From Streptomyces rugosispiralis (GTDB lineage Bacteria; Actinomycetota; Actinomycetes; Streptomycetales; Streptomycetaceae): 64,000 nt of DNA. The DNA lies in NCBI RefSeq assembly GCF_024505145.1, contig NZ_JANIAA010000017.1, positions 62,001 through 126,000 of the forward strand, written 5' to 3'. The notes under the pieces were generated by a model that saw only the letters and a program-made list of their open reading frames with translations, did no database searches and was not told where the DNA came from. This document shows positions 25,181 to 33,716 of the stretch, one piece after another. Position 1 is the stretch's first letter. Every line of letters begins with the position of its first letter. The position numbers and the translations under genes were made by a program.

Positions 25181-25411
25181 ATGAGACGAAGCCGCAGCCG
25201 GAGCCCTCGACGCGGCCCCGGCACTCTCGTCGCCGCGCCGCTGTGCACGCTGCTGGCCGGGCTGTTGCCCGCGGCTCGGGCGACGGCCGCCGCACGCCCG
25301 GCCCGCGAGGCACCGGCGCGGCCCACCCCCACGACGCCCCGCGAGGCGGCCCGCTCTGACCTCAGCCGTGTGCACGGGTCTGCACTGTTGACCGGCGCTC
25401 ATGACGGGCCT

Positions 25412-25622
25412 TCAGGTCAGCCGATTGTGCTGCTCGATGTCTGGCGGACGACAGACAGACAAGCGGCGCGACCGATTCGGCGAAGTAGGCGCCGGACCAC
25501 AACTTGTTCGCCCGCCAGTAGTGCCGGTCGGCAAACACCTTGTGCCGGTTCTTCATCACGAAAACCAAATACGCGCGCAGGACGAACGCGCAGTGGCGAC
25601 CAGTTCGGATGTTTCGATCGCC
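25412..25622 (-). pseudogene. tnpA (Y1 transposase) remnant
   Basis: Minus-strand translation gives IRTGRHCAF and AYLVFVMKNRHKVFADRH (TnpA N-terminus), then jumps straight to KLWSGAYFAESV near the C-terminus, so about 80 residues including the HUH motif are deleted. A frameshift follows, and the tail DIEQHNRLT has Asp where the catalytic Tyr (YIEQQ) should be. Inactive. Confidence 0.75.
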
Positions 25623-25625
25623 GAA

Positions 25626-26528
25626 CCGCGCTTCAAGTCCAAGCGGGACCAACGGCAGTCGGTACGGTTCACCGCCAACGCCCGCTGGTCCATCACGGCC
25701 GGCGGTGATCTGCGCCTGCCGAAGATCGGCGAGGTGCGCGTGAAGTGGTCGCGGACCCTGCCGTCCACTCCAGCCACCGTGACGGTACTCAAGGACGCGG
25801 CCGGGCGGTACTTCTGCTCGTTCGTCGTGGAGACCGCTCCTGGAACCCTCCCGCCGGTCGCACCGGAGGTCGGCATAGACCTGGGCCTGGGACACTTCGC
25901 GGTCCTCTCCGATGGCACGAAGATCGACAGCCCGCGCTTCCTGCGCCGGGCTGAGAAGCGCCTCAAGCGCGTACAGCAGGCCCTGAGCCGGAAGGCAAAG
26001 GGGTCGAAGAACAAGGAAAAGGCCAGGCTTCACGTCGCCCGCACCCATGCGCGGGTGGCCGATGCGCGGCGAGAGTTCCACCACCAGCTCTCCACCAAGC
26101 TGATCCGCGAAAACCAAGCCATCGCGGTGGAAGATCTGGCAGTCAAGGGACTCGCCCGCACACGCCTGGCCAAGTCCGTCCACGATGCCGGATGGTCGGC
26201 GTTCGTCACGATGCTGGAGTACAAAGCCAGCCGGTACGGGCGCACCCTCGTGCGCATCGGACGCTTCGAGCCCACCTCACAGGTCTGCTCGGCCTGCGGC
26301 GTCAAGGACGGCCCCAAACCCCTGCACGTCCGCGAATGGACGTGTCAGACTTGCGGGACCGTCCTGGACCGGGACATCAATGCGGCCGTGAACATCGGCC
26401 GGGCCGCCGGACTGGCGGTGACAGCCTGTCGAGCGCAGGTAAGACCGGTACCCGTACCGGCACAGCGCGGTGAAGCAGGAACCCACCGAGACGGTCAGCC
26501 AACCGTGGTAGGAATCACCTCCCTTTAG
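25626..26528 (+). pseudogene. tnpB, N-terminally truncated RuvC-type nuclease
   Basis: About 300 residues matching TnpB from PRFKSKRD onward. The first 80-100 residues of TnpB (start of the wedge/REC region) are absent and the ORF upstream is antisense to tnpA. The RuvC residues are all kept: Asp in VGIDLGLGHF, Glu in AVEDLAV, Asp in DRDINAAVN, with the zinc finger CSACG/CQTCG. It may have been an RNA-guided nuclease before truncation. Any protein made now probably lacks target recognition. Confidence 0.75.
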
Positions 26529-26990
26529 GGGAGTGAGCGGAAGTCAATACAAGCTGGTGCACGCGGTGCTCCCGGTGAGCCACGCGGACGGGAAGACCAC
26601 GCATGTCACCGAGTTCGCGAAGGAGGGCGAGCGTCCCACCACCACACCGCCGACCCCGGTGGCCTACGGGCCGATGTTCGGCGGCCCGCCCGCGGACACG
26701 CTGTGGATGCGGCTGTCGTACCACGCCGACACCGCGCGGGACGAGACCGAGGTGCGCGCCGCCACCAGCACGGACGGGGTGCACTGGGTCCACACCGGCG
26801 TCTGGTCCCTGCCGACCGTGAGCAAACTCAGAATCGGGCTGGTCGCGCAGAACACCGCGGGCGCGGTCGCGCGGTTCGACTACCTGCACACCTATCGCGG
26901 CTGACCTGCCGGGTGGCCCCCGTCCTATGCTGATCAACGTTGTTGACGCGAGGCGGGGGCCGCTTCGGTGGCCGGAGAAGGTGAGAGAGC

Positions 26991-27224
26991 GTGGCCAAGC
27001 CTGTACGTGCGGCTATCGGGGACATGTGGATCACATGTGTGTTCTGCAAGGGCGACCTCTTCCGGGATCGCGAGGTGAAGCTCAACAGCACCGGCATGGA
27101 GCTGTTCAAGTTCGGCTGGGCCAATGAATCGGCCACCGGGCTGATCTGCTGGAACTGTGGCTATGTGCACCTTTTCGCCAACCAGGACATCGAGCTGTAC
27201 AAGGTGAAGAAGGGCGAGATCTAG
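26991..27224 (+). CDS. Small zinc-ribbon-like protein
   Basis: 77 residues with two knuckles, CVFC at about residues 16-19 and CWNC about 52-55, and a hydrophobic C-terminal strand (YVHLFANQDIELYKV). This is a rubredoxin/zinc-ribbon-like layout without a DNA-binding domain. The GTG at 26991 follows GGTGAGAG. AT content is slightly higher than neighbours. I do not recognise a named family. It stands alone between the broken operon and the GH2 operon. Confidence 0.7.
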   Translation: MAKPVRAAIGDMWITCVFCKGDLFRDREVKLNSTGMELFKFGWANESATGLICWNCGYVHLFANQDIELYKVKKGEI

Positions 27225-27277
27225 CCAGGCTCACCGGCGGACGCCCGAGGTCGTGGCAAAAGTTGCTGCGCGGGATC

Positions 27278-27293
27278 TTTACATCGATGTAAA
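27278..27293. promoter_or_regulatory. Perfect LacI-family operator
   Basis: TTTACATCGATGTAAA, a 16-base perfect palindrome with the central CG typical of LacI-family sites, lies 54 bases before the GH2 start. The likely binder is the LacI regulator at the other end of this operon (32468-33565). Confidence 0.8.
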
Positions 27294-27346
27294 CGGGTGA
27301 TGGCATACCCCTGCCCGGTCAAATCCCCCGCCTTCCCGGAGATCCC

Positions 27347-29242
27347 ATGGCTCACTCGGACATCACCTCGCCCGAAGTCTCGAACGGCGTTCCACGACCC
27401 GAATATCCCCGGCCCAGTTTCGTCCGTGAGGACTGGCTCAATCTCAACGGCACCTGGCAGTTCGCCTTCGACCCCGGCGACAGCGGACTCGAGCGCGGCC
27501 TGGTGCACCAGGAGCTGGACGGGCGGATCCTGGTCCCGTTCTGCCCCGAGTCCGAGCTGTCGGGGATCGGGGACACCGACTTCCACCCCGCGGTCTGGTA
27601 CCGGCGCACGGTCCGGATACCGGCGGGCTGGGCCGGCCGGCGGGTGCTGCTGCACTTCGGGGCCGTCGACCACGATGCCACCGTATGGGCCGACGGCCGC
27701 GAGGTGGCCCGGCACAGTGGCGGCTTCACCTCCTTCACCGCCGACCTCGGCGTGGTGGCGGGGGCGGCCGGCGGCGACGCGGAAGTCGTGATCGTCGTAC
27801 GGGCCCGGGACGCCCGCCACGGCACTCAGGCGCGTGGCAAGCAGGCCACCGACTACGCCAACAGCGACTGCCACTACACCCGCACCACCGGTATCTGGCA
27901 GACGGTGTGGGCGGAGCCGGTGCCCGAGGTCCATCTGCGCAGGCCGCGGATCACCCCCGACCTCGCGTCCGGGGCCTTCCACCTCGAACTGCCGCTGAGC
28001 GCCAACCGCCCGGGCCACCGGATCACGGCCCGGGTGAGCGACGCGGACGGACGGCCGGTGGCCGACGCGAGCGTGCGGGCCGACCTGGATCTGGCCCCCC
28101 GAATGGTGCTCGCGCTGCCCGAGGACCGGCGCCGGCCGTGGGCTCCGGAGGATCCCCATCTGTACCGGGTGCGGATCGAGCTGCTGGACGGCGCCGAAGA
28201 GACCGTGGACCGGGCCGAGTGCACCGCCGGGCTGCGGTCGGTGGCCATCGACGGCAAGCGGCTGCTGCTCAACGGCCGCCCGGTCTTCCAGCGGCTCGTC
28301 CTGGACCAGGGCTGGTACCCGGACGGGCTGATGACCGCGCCCGACGACGCCGCCCTGGTACGGGACATCGAGCTGTCGCTGGCCGCGGGGTTCAACGGGG
28401 CACGGCTGCACCAGAAGGTTTTCGAGGAGCGGTTCCTGCACCACGCGGACCGGCTCGGCTATCTCGTCTGGGGCGAGTTCGGCGACTGGGGAGCCAGTAC
28501 CGGCCGCACCACGGGGGACAACCAGCAGCCCACCGCCGGATTCATCGCCCAGTGGCTGGAGGCCGTGGAGCGCGACTACTCCCATCCGTCGATCGTGGGC
28601 TGGTGCCCGCTCAACGAGACACACCAGGAACTCCACGACCGGCAGACCGTCCTGGACGATGTCACCCGGGGCATGTTCCTGGCCACGAAGGCCGCCGACA
28701 CCTCCCGTCCGATCCTGGACGCCTCCGGCTACTCCCACCGCGTGGCCGAGACCGATGTGTACGACTCGCACAGCTACGAGCAGGACCCGGAGGCGTTCCG
28801 CCGCCAGATGGCGGGACTGGACAAGGACGACCCGTATCTCAACCCCGACAACCGGGGGAACCCCGGCAAGAAGGACACCGACGCGGTGTGGTCGCTGCCG
28901 TACCGCGGCCAGCCCTACTTCTGCAGCGAGTTCGGCGGCATCTGGTGGAACCCCGAGGAGGCGGACGCCGCGGCCGGTGACGACCGCGACGTGTCCTGGG
29001 GGTACGGGCAGCGGCCGCGGACCGAGGAGGAGTTCCAGGCCCGCTTCGCGGGGCTGACCGGGGCACTGCTCGACGACCCCCTGATGTTCGGCTACTGCTA
29101 CACCCAGCTCACCGACGTGTTCCAGGAGCAGAACGGCGTCTACCGCTTCGACCGGAGCCACAAGCTGGACGTGGAGCGGCTGCGCGCGGCGCAGCAGCGC
29201 CCCGCCGCCTTCGAGCGCCCGGCCGGTGAGGAGGGGCGATGA
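27347..29242 (+). CDS. Glycoside hydrolase family 2 (beta-galactosidase/glucuronidase type)
   Basis: 631 residues. Retaining exo-glycosidase, cytoplasmic since no signal is seen. Order: sugar-binding jelly roll (about 20-190), immunoglobulin-like domain (about 200-295), TIM barrel to the end. The acid/base is Glu424 (PLNETHQE) and the nucleophile Glu528 (FCSEFGG). It is shorter than LacZ. GGAG lies 5 bases before the ATG, and the stop overlaps the next gene (ATGA). First gene of an operon with a sugar ABC transporter under a LacI operator, so it acts on the imported oligosaccharide. Sugar specificity is not decidable by eye. Confidence 0.9.
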   Translation: MAHSDITSPEVSNGVPRPEYPRPSFVREDWLNLNGTWQFAFDPGDSGLERGLVHQELDGRILVPFCPESELSGIGDTDFHPAVWYRRTVRIPAGWAGRRVLLHFGAVDHDATVWADGREVARHSGGFTSFTADLGVVAGAAGGDAEVVIVVRARDARHGTQARGKQATDYANSDCHYTRTTGIWQTVWAEPVPEVHLRRPRITPDLASGAFHLELPLSANRPGHRITARVSDADGRPVADASVRADLDLAPRMVLALPEDRRRPWAPEDPHLYRVRIELLDGAEETVDRAECTAGLRSVAIDGKRLLLNGRPVFQRLVLDQGWYPDGLMTAPDDAALVRDIELSLAAGFNGARLHQKVFEERFLHHADRLGYLVWGEFGDWGASTGRTTGDNQQPTAGFIAQWLEAVERDYSHPSIVGWCPLNETHQELHDRQTVLDDVTRGMFLATKAADTSRPILDASGYSHRVAETDVYDSHSYEQDPEAFRRQMAGLDKDDPYLNPDNRGNPGKKDTDAVWSLPYRGQPYFCSEFGGIWWNPEEADAAAGDDRDVSWGYGQRPRTEEEFQARFAGLTGALLDDPLMFGYCYTQLTDVFQEQNGVYRFDRSHKLDVERLRAAQQRPAAFERPAGEEGR

Positions 29243-30546
29243 GCGGTCTGACCCGGCGCGGTCTGCTGAGAGGCGCGGTGTACGGGGCGGGGGCCGCCGT
29301 GTCGGCGTCCGCGCTCAGCGGCTGCGGTTCGCTCGCCGGAAGCGTGCGGAGCGCCGACGAGATCGAGTACTGGACGCTGTTCACCGGCCCCGACGGCGAA
29401 CTGATGAAGACCATGACGCGGAACGTGGAGAAGCGCGTCCCGGGTCTCAAGGTCAGGACGACGGTGCTGGACTGGGGCCCGCCGTACTACACCAAGCTGG
29501 CGATGGCCTCCGCCGGTGGCCGTTCGCCGGATGTGGCGATCATGCACCTGACCCGGCTGGCGGGCTATGCCCCCGGTGGTCTGCTCGACCCGTGGGACCT
29601 GGATCTGCTGGCCGAGTTCGGCCTGAAGCAGGAGGACCTCAACAAGACGCTCGTCAAGCGGAGTCTGTACCAGGACGACCCGTACGCCGTTCCGCTGGAC
29701 ACCCACCCGTTCGTCGTGTTCTTCGACCGGGACGTCATGGACAAGGCGGGGCTGCTCACCGGTGACGGGCAACTGGTGCCCTTCGAATCGCCGAAACACG
29801 CCCTGGAACTGATGGACAAGCTCCGCAAGGACGGCGGCAAGCTGGGGCCGGTCTTCGGCCACGCCAACGACGCGGCGATGGGCTGGCGGATGTTCTGGAC
29901 GCTGTTCAGCCAGACCGGCGCCACCTTCGACCTCACCGGGAAGCGGGCCGAGATCGACGAGGACACCGCCGTCGAGGTGGTGCGCTTCATGGCCGACCTG
30001 AGCCGCGACAGCCGCACCATGGACGTCCAGACGGCCATCGCCGCCTTCGCCAACGGCCGTTCGCCGATGATCTTCTCGGGTGAGTGGGACATGGCCACCT
30101 ACAAGTCGGCCCTGAAGGACAAGCTGGGCGGCTCCCCCATCCCCACCTTCTACGACCGACCGGCCGGGGCCTCGGACAGCCACGCCCTGGTGCTGCCGCA
30201 CCAGGACAACCCGGATCCGGAGCGCAGGCGGCGCGCCCACCGGTTCGTGGCCGAGCTGGTCCGGTCCGGGCTGACCTGGGCGACGGCGGGCCACATCCCC
30301 GCGTACACACCGGCCGTCTCGTCCCCGCAGTACGCGAAGCTGCGCCCGCAGTCCGAGTACGCGGGCGCCGCGAAACAGCTCGTGCTCGACCCGCCGGTGT
30401 GGTTCGCCGGCTCCGGCTCGGACTTCCAGACCCGGATGTGCCAGGCGCTCGATCCCGCGCTCGGCGGCTCGTCGTCCGCGCAGAGCGCGGTGCGCACGAT
30501 GGTCTCCCAGATCAACACCCTGCTGGCCCAGCCGAATCCGGCCTGA
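29239..30546 (+). CDS. Sugar ABC transporter substrate-binding lipoprotein
   Basis: 435 residues of extracellular solute-binding family 1. Twin-arginine start (TRRGLLRG), lipobox LSGC at about Cys30, then an MBP-like fold (EIEYWTLFTGPDG, PDVAIMHLTRL, AVPLDTHPFVVFF, FANGRSPMIFSGEWD). Binds an oligosaccharide for the two permeases that follow. Coupled to GH2 by ATGA. No ATPase is encoded; such systems usually borrow the general MsiK ATPase in Streptomyces. Confidence 0.92.
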   Translation: MSGLTRRGLLRGAVYGAGAAVSASALSGCGSLAGSVRSADEIEYWTLFTGPDGELMKTMTRNVEKRVPGLKVRTTVLDWGPPYYTKLAMASAGGRSPDVAIMHLTRLAGYAPGGLLDPWDLDLLAEFGLKQEDLNKTLVKRSLYQDDPYAVPLDTHPFVVFFDRDVMDKAGLLTGDGQLVPFESPKHALELMDKLRKDGGKLGPVFGHANDAAMGWRMFWTLFSQTGATFDLTGKRAEIDEDTAVEVVRFMADLSRDSRTMDVQTAIAAFANGRSPMIFSGEWDMATYKSALKDKLGGSPIPTFYDRPAGASDSHALVLPHQDNPDPERRRRAHRFVAELVRSGLTWATAGHIPAYTPAVSSPQYAKLRPQSEYAGAAKQLVLDPPVWFAGSGSDFQTRMCQALDPALGGSSSAQSAVRTMVSQINTLLAQPNPA

Positions 30547-30580
30547 TCGCGACGGAGTCGCAATGGAAAGGAGCGATGTC

Positions 30581-31528
30581 ATGGCTTCCGTCTCCACGCC
30601 CGCGCGGCGGGCCGCGGCCGGATCCCGGCGCGCCGGATTCCGGCGGGCCGCCGCCACGGACCGACGTCGGTCGGGCGGTGCCGGGTGGCTCTTCGCCACC
30701 CCCTTCCTGGTGTTCTTCACGCTCTTCCTCATCGTGCCGATCGGCATCGGCCTGTGGATGAGCTTCACCGACGCCAGCCTGACCGGGCACGGTGACAACG
30801 CCCTCGTCGGCCTGGACAACTACTCCGAGGCGTTCGGCGACAGCCAGGTGTGGCAGACCCTCGGCAACACGGTCTGGTTCACGGTCCTGACCACCGTCCC
30901 CCTCGTGCTCGTCGCCCTGGCGATGGCCCTGCTGGTGTACACGGGGATGCCGGGGCAGTGGCTGTGGCGGCTGGCCTTCTTCGCCTCGCATCTGCTGCCG
31001 GTCGCGGTGGTCTACCAGATCTGGAGCATGCTGTTCCAGCCGGACCGGGGGATGCTCAACGGCCTGCTGAAGATCTTCGGGATCGACGGCATCGGCTGGC
31101 TGACGGACGAGAAGTACGCGATGTGGTCCATCGCGCTGGTGACCCTGTGGTGGACCGTGGGATTCAACTTCCTGCTCTACCTGGCCGCGCTGCAGGCGAT
31201 ACCCGACCACCTCTACGAGGCGGCCGCGCTGGACGGCGCCGGGGCGTGGCGCCGGCTGTGGTCGGTCACCCTGCCGCAGTTGCGCCGGACCACCGGGCTG
31301 ATCGCGGTGTTGCAGGTGATGGCGTCGCTGAAGGTGTTCGACCAGATCTATCTGCTGACCAAGGGCGGCCCGAACGGGTCCACCCGGCCGATCCTGGAGT
31401 ACATCTACGACACCGGCTTCACCAACTACCGGCTCGGCTATGCCTCGGCGGTGTCGTACGTCTTCTTCGGGCTCATCATCATCCTCTCGATCGCACAGCT
31501 GAAGATCTTCTCGCGCAGGGAGGACTGA
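30581..31528 (+). CDS. Sugar ABC transporter permease (MalF-like)
   Basis: 315 residues, six membrane helices after a basic cytoplasmic head. The EAA loop EAAALDGAGAWRRLWSVTLPQL docks the ATPase. Start chosen at 30581, where AAAGGAG lies 7 bases upstream; an in-frame ATG at 30563 also has a GGAG and would add six residues. Partner of the next permease; 7 bases separate them. Confidence 0.92.
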   Translation: MASVSTPARRAAAGSRRAGFRRAAATDRRRSGGAGWLFATPFLVFFTLFLIVPIGIGLWMSFTDASLTGHGDNALVGLDNYSEAFGDSQVWQTLGNTVWFTVLTTVPLVLVALAMALLVYTGMPGQWLWRLAFFASHLLPVAVVYQIWSMLFQPDRGMLNGLLKIFGIDGIGWLTDEKYAMWSIALVTLWWTVGFNFLLYLAALQAIPDHLYEAAALDGAGAWRRLWSVTLPQLRRTTGLIAVLQVMASLKVFDQIYLLTKGGPNGSTRPILEYIYDTGFTNYRLGYASAVSYVFFGLIIILSIAQLKIFSRRED

Positions 31529-31535
31529 TCGCGCC

Positions 31536-32474
31536 ATGACCACCGAGACACTTTCCCCCCGTACCCCCGGAAAGCCCCGCTCGACCATGCCCCGGGAGGT
31601 GGTCCGGCGGCGCCGCTACGGCGGCCCCGTCTGGCACCCCTCGCTCGGGACGGGCCCGCTCCCCCGTGTGCTGACCCTGCTGGCGCTCGCGCTGCTGACG
31701 GTGGTCTGGCTGGTGCCGTTCGGCTGGGGGGTGGACACCTCGTTCAAGTCGGAGGTCGACGCGAGCGCGTCGGGCGTCGACTGGATCCCCAAGGCGGGCT
31801 TCACCCTCGACGCCTACCGGACCATCTTCGGCCAGGGCAATCTGCCGGTGTGGGCGGTGAACAGCGTGGTGATCGCCGTGTGCGTCACGGCCATCACCGT
31901 GGCCATCTCGGCGATGGCGGCGTACGCCTTCTCGCGCACGCTCTTCCGCGGCCGCCGGGTGCTCTTCGCCGTCACCGTCGCCTCGATCATGGTGCCGCCG
32001 CAGATCCTGATCGTGCCGCTGTTCCGGCAGATGCTCGCGATGAACCTCGTCGACACCTACGCGGCGGTGATCCTGCCGCAGGTGGTGGCGCCCGCGATGG
32101 TGTTCATCCTGAAGAAGTTCTTCGACGGCATTCCGCGGGAGCTGGAGGAGGCGGCCCGGATCGACGGGGCGGGCAGCTTCCGGGTGTTCTGGAGTGTGGT
32201 GCTGCCGCTGTCCCGGCCGATCCTCGCGGCCGTGGCCATCTTCGTCTTCATCAACACCTGGAACAACTTCCTCTGGCCGTTCATCAGCACGAGCGATCCC
32301 CAGCTGATGACGCTGCCGGTGGGGCTGTCGACCGTGAAGGACTCCACCGGGCTCCGGAACGCCCAGGAGTCGGCCGCCTCGATCCTCGGCTCCATCCCGC
32401 TGCTCATCGTCTTCATGATGTTCCAGCGTCAGATCGTGAAGTCGGTGGCCACCACGGGTCTGGGAGGTCAGTGA
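31536..32474 (+). CDS. Sugar ABC transporter permease (MalG-like)
   Basis: 312 residues, six membrane helices, with the MalG-type EAA loop EEAARIDGAGSFRVFWSVVLPLS and ending FQRQIVKSVATTGLGGQ. Forms the channel with the preceding permease. Its last 7 bases overlap the convergent LacI gene, so there is no room for a terminator between them. Confidence 0.92.
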   Translation: MTTETLSPRTPGKPRSTMPREVVRRRRYGGPVWHPSLGTGPLPRVLTLLALALLTVVWLVPFGWGVDTSFKSEVDASASGVDWIPKAGFTLDAYRTIFGQGNLPVWAVNSVVIAVCVTAITVAISAMAAYAFSRTLFRGRRVLFAVTVASIMVPPQILIVPLFRQMLAMNLVDTYAAVILPQVVAPAMVFILKKFFDGIPRELEEAARIDGAGSFRVFWSVVLPLSRPILAAVAIFVFINTWNNFLWPFISTSDPQLMTLPVGLSTVKDSTGLRNAQESAASILGSIPLLIVFMMFQRQIVKSVATTGLGGQ

Positions 32475-33565
32475 GCGGTGGCGGGGATGCCGCCCTCGGT
32501 GGACTCGCGGGTGTGGAGGGTGTGCCCGACGACGACCTCCTGGGCCGGACGGTCCGGTGTCTCGATCCGCTCCAGCAGCAGATCGACGGCGTGCCGGGCG
32601 ATGGCGTTCTTGTCCGGTGCCACGCTGCTCAGGCTCGGTGTGCTGTAGCGCGCGGCCTCGATGTCGTCGAAGCCCATCACGGCCATGTCGTCCGGCACCC
32701 GCAGTCCGCGCTCGTACAGCGTCCGCAGCGCGCCGAGGGCGAGCGCGTCGTTGAAGCAGAACACGGCGTCCGGCGGTGCCGGCCGGTCCAGCAGCGCCGC
32801 CATCGCACGGGCGCCCTCGCCCATGTGGTAGCGGGGTGTCTCGCGCTCCAGGAGGGGGTCCGGCGGCAGCCCGGCCTCCTCCAGGGCCTGGCGGTAGCCG
32901 GTTCTGCGGAGCAGCGGTGTGCCGATGTACGGCTCGGGCTGGACGCCGATGGCGGCGATCCGGCGGCGCCCACCGGCCACCAGATGGGCCACGGCCTCCT
33001 TGGCGGCGGCCACGTTGTCGATCACCACATGGTCGGCGAGGCCGCCGCTGGGGCGTTCGCCGATGAGCACCAGCGGCACGGTGCCGAGGTGGTTCGCCAG
33101 CGCGCTGCCATGCAGGGCGAGCGGGCTCACCACCATGCCGTCCACGACCTGGTCGCCGAGGCCGTGGATCACCGCCGCCTCCCGCTCGCGGTCGCCGAGG
33201 GTCTGCTCGATCAGCAGGGTGCGGCCGTGTTCCTCGGCCGTGGTGAGGAAGTGGCGTCCCAACTCGGCGAAGTACGGGACGTCCAGCTCGGGCAGGACAA
33301 GACCGATCATGCCGGTGCTGCCCCGGCGGAGGTTGCGGGCCACCCGGTTGGGACGGTAGCCGAGCTCCCGGATGGCCCGCTGGACCCGCTCCCGGGTCGC
33401 CGGGGACACATGCACAAAGCCGTTGATCACATTCGACACGGTCTTCGGGGAGACCCCGGCGAGCGTCGCCACGTCCTTGACGGTGGCGCTCCGGCCGGCA
33501 CCGTCCGAGCGCTTCCGCCCCGGTGCCGCTTGATCCCTGGTGGTCTGCTGTTTCACGGCGGTCAC
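32468..33565 (-). CDS. LacI family repressor of the GH2/transporter operon
   Basis: 365 residues. Helix-turn-helix VKDVATLAGVSPKTVSNVINGF at about 29-50 with the hinge RPNRVARNLRRG, then a periplasmic-binding-protein-like sugar domain (GMIGLVLPELDVPYFAEL, VFCFNDALALGAL, MGFDDIEAARYSTPSLSSV). It probably binds the palindrome at 27278 and is released by a sugar. The GTG at 33565 has only a weak GGAT upstream; a GTG at 33556 is possible. The N-terminal 25 residues are a polar extension. Confidence 0.9.
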   Translation of the reverse strand: MTAVKQQTTRDQAAPGRKRSDGAGRSATVKDVATLAGVSPKTVSNVINGFVHVSPATRERVQRAIRELGYRPNRVARNLRRGSTGMIGLVLPELDVPYFAELGRHFLTTAEEHGRTLLIEQTLGDREREAAVIHGLGDQVVDGMVVSPLALHGSALANHLGTVPLVLIGERPSGGLADHVVIDNVAAAKEAVAHLVAGGRRRIAAIGVQPEPYIGTPLLRRTGYRQALEEAGLPPDPLLERETPRYHMGEGARAMAALLDRPAPPDAVFCFNDALALGALRTLYERGLRVPDDMAVMGFDDIEAARYSTPSLSSVAPDKNAIARHAVDLLLERIETPDRPAQEVVVGHTLHTRESTEGGIPATAH

Positions 33566-33639
33566 CGACCGATCCTAGAGCGTGCCGGCAGCGGGCCGCA
33601 CCGCCGGGCACACGGCGGGCCCGTCCCCTGGGCGGCGGA

Positions 33640-33716
33640 CCCCGCACCCATCAGGCGATCCCGCGCCCACCAGGCGGCCCCGTGCCCATCAAGCGGCCCC
33701 ACGCCCTCATTCAGGC
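33640..33716. repeat. Four imperfect 19-bp tandem repeats
   Basis: Units close to CCCGCRCCCATCAGGCGGC follow one another between the LacI gene and the SpoIIE gene tail. Noncoding; the last unit touches the SpoIIE stop. Confidence 0.65.

Larger units (their letters stand above)
25412..26545 (+). mobile_element. Degenerate IS200/IS605-family element
   Basis: Divergent remains of tnpA (minus) and tnpB (plus) fused at about 25623, with the 5' ends of both lost. The right end, after the tnpB stop, has the usual short hairpin (CACCTCCC/GGGGAGTG) followed by AGCGGAAGTCAA, like other IS605 right ends in Streptomyces. Exact ends are estimated. It cannot move by itself because the transposase is destroyed. 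Confidence 0.75.
25181..26904 (+). pseudogene. Secreted LamG/DUF1349-type glycosidase-associated gene, interrupted
   Basis: The 5' piece (25181 to about 25390) encodes a signal peptide (MRRSRSRSP, hydrophobic segment, then ARATAAA) and stops matching at the IS relic. The 3' piece (about 26545-26904) encodes YKLVHAVLPV, EFAKE, LWMRLSYHAD, AATSTDGVHW and FDYLHTYRG, the second half of a concanavalin/laminin-G-like domain seen at the end of GH43-type enzymes. The middle is missing, so the insertion was accompanied by a deletion. It was the last gene of the sulfatase operon and was probably a secreted carbohydrate-active protein. Confidence 0.7.

Noticed and set aside
25401..26528. Full-length TnpB gene of 375 residues
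   Set aside because: The first 74 codons are antisense to the tnpA remnant; TnpB similarity begins at PRFKSKRD.
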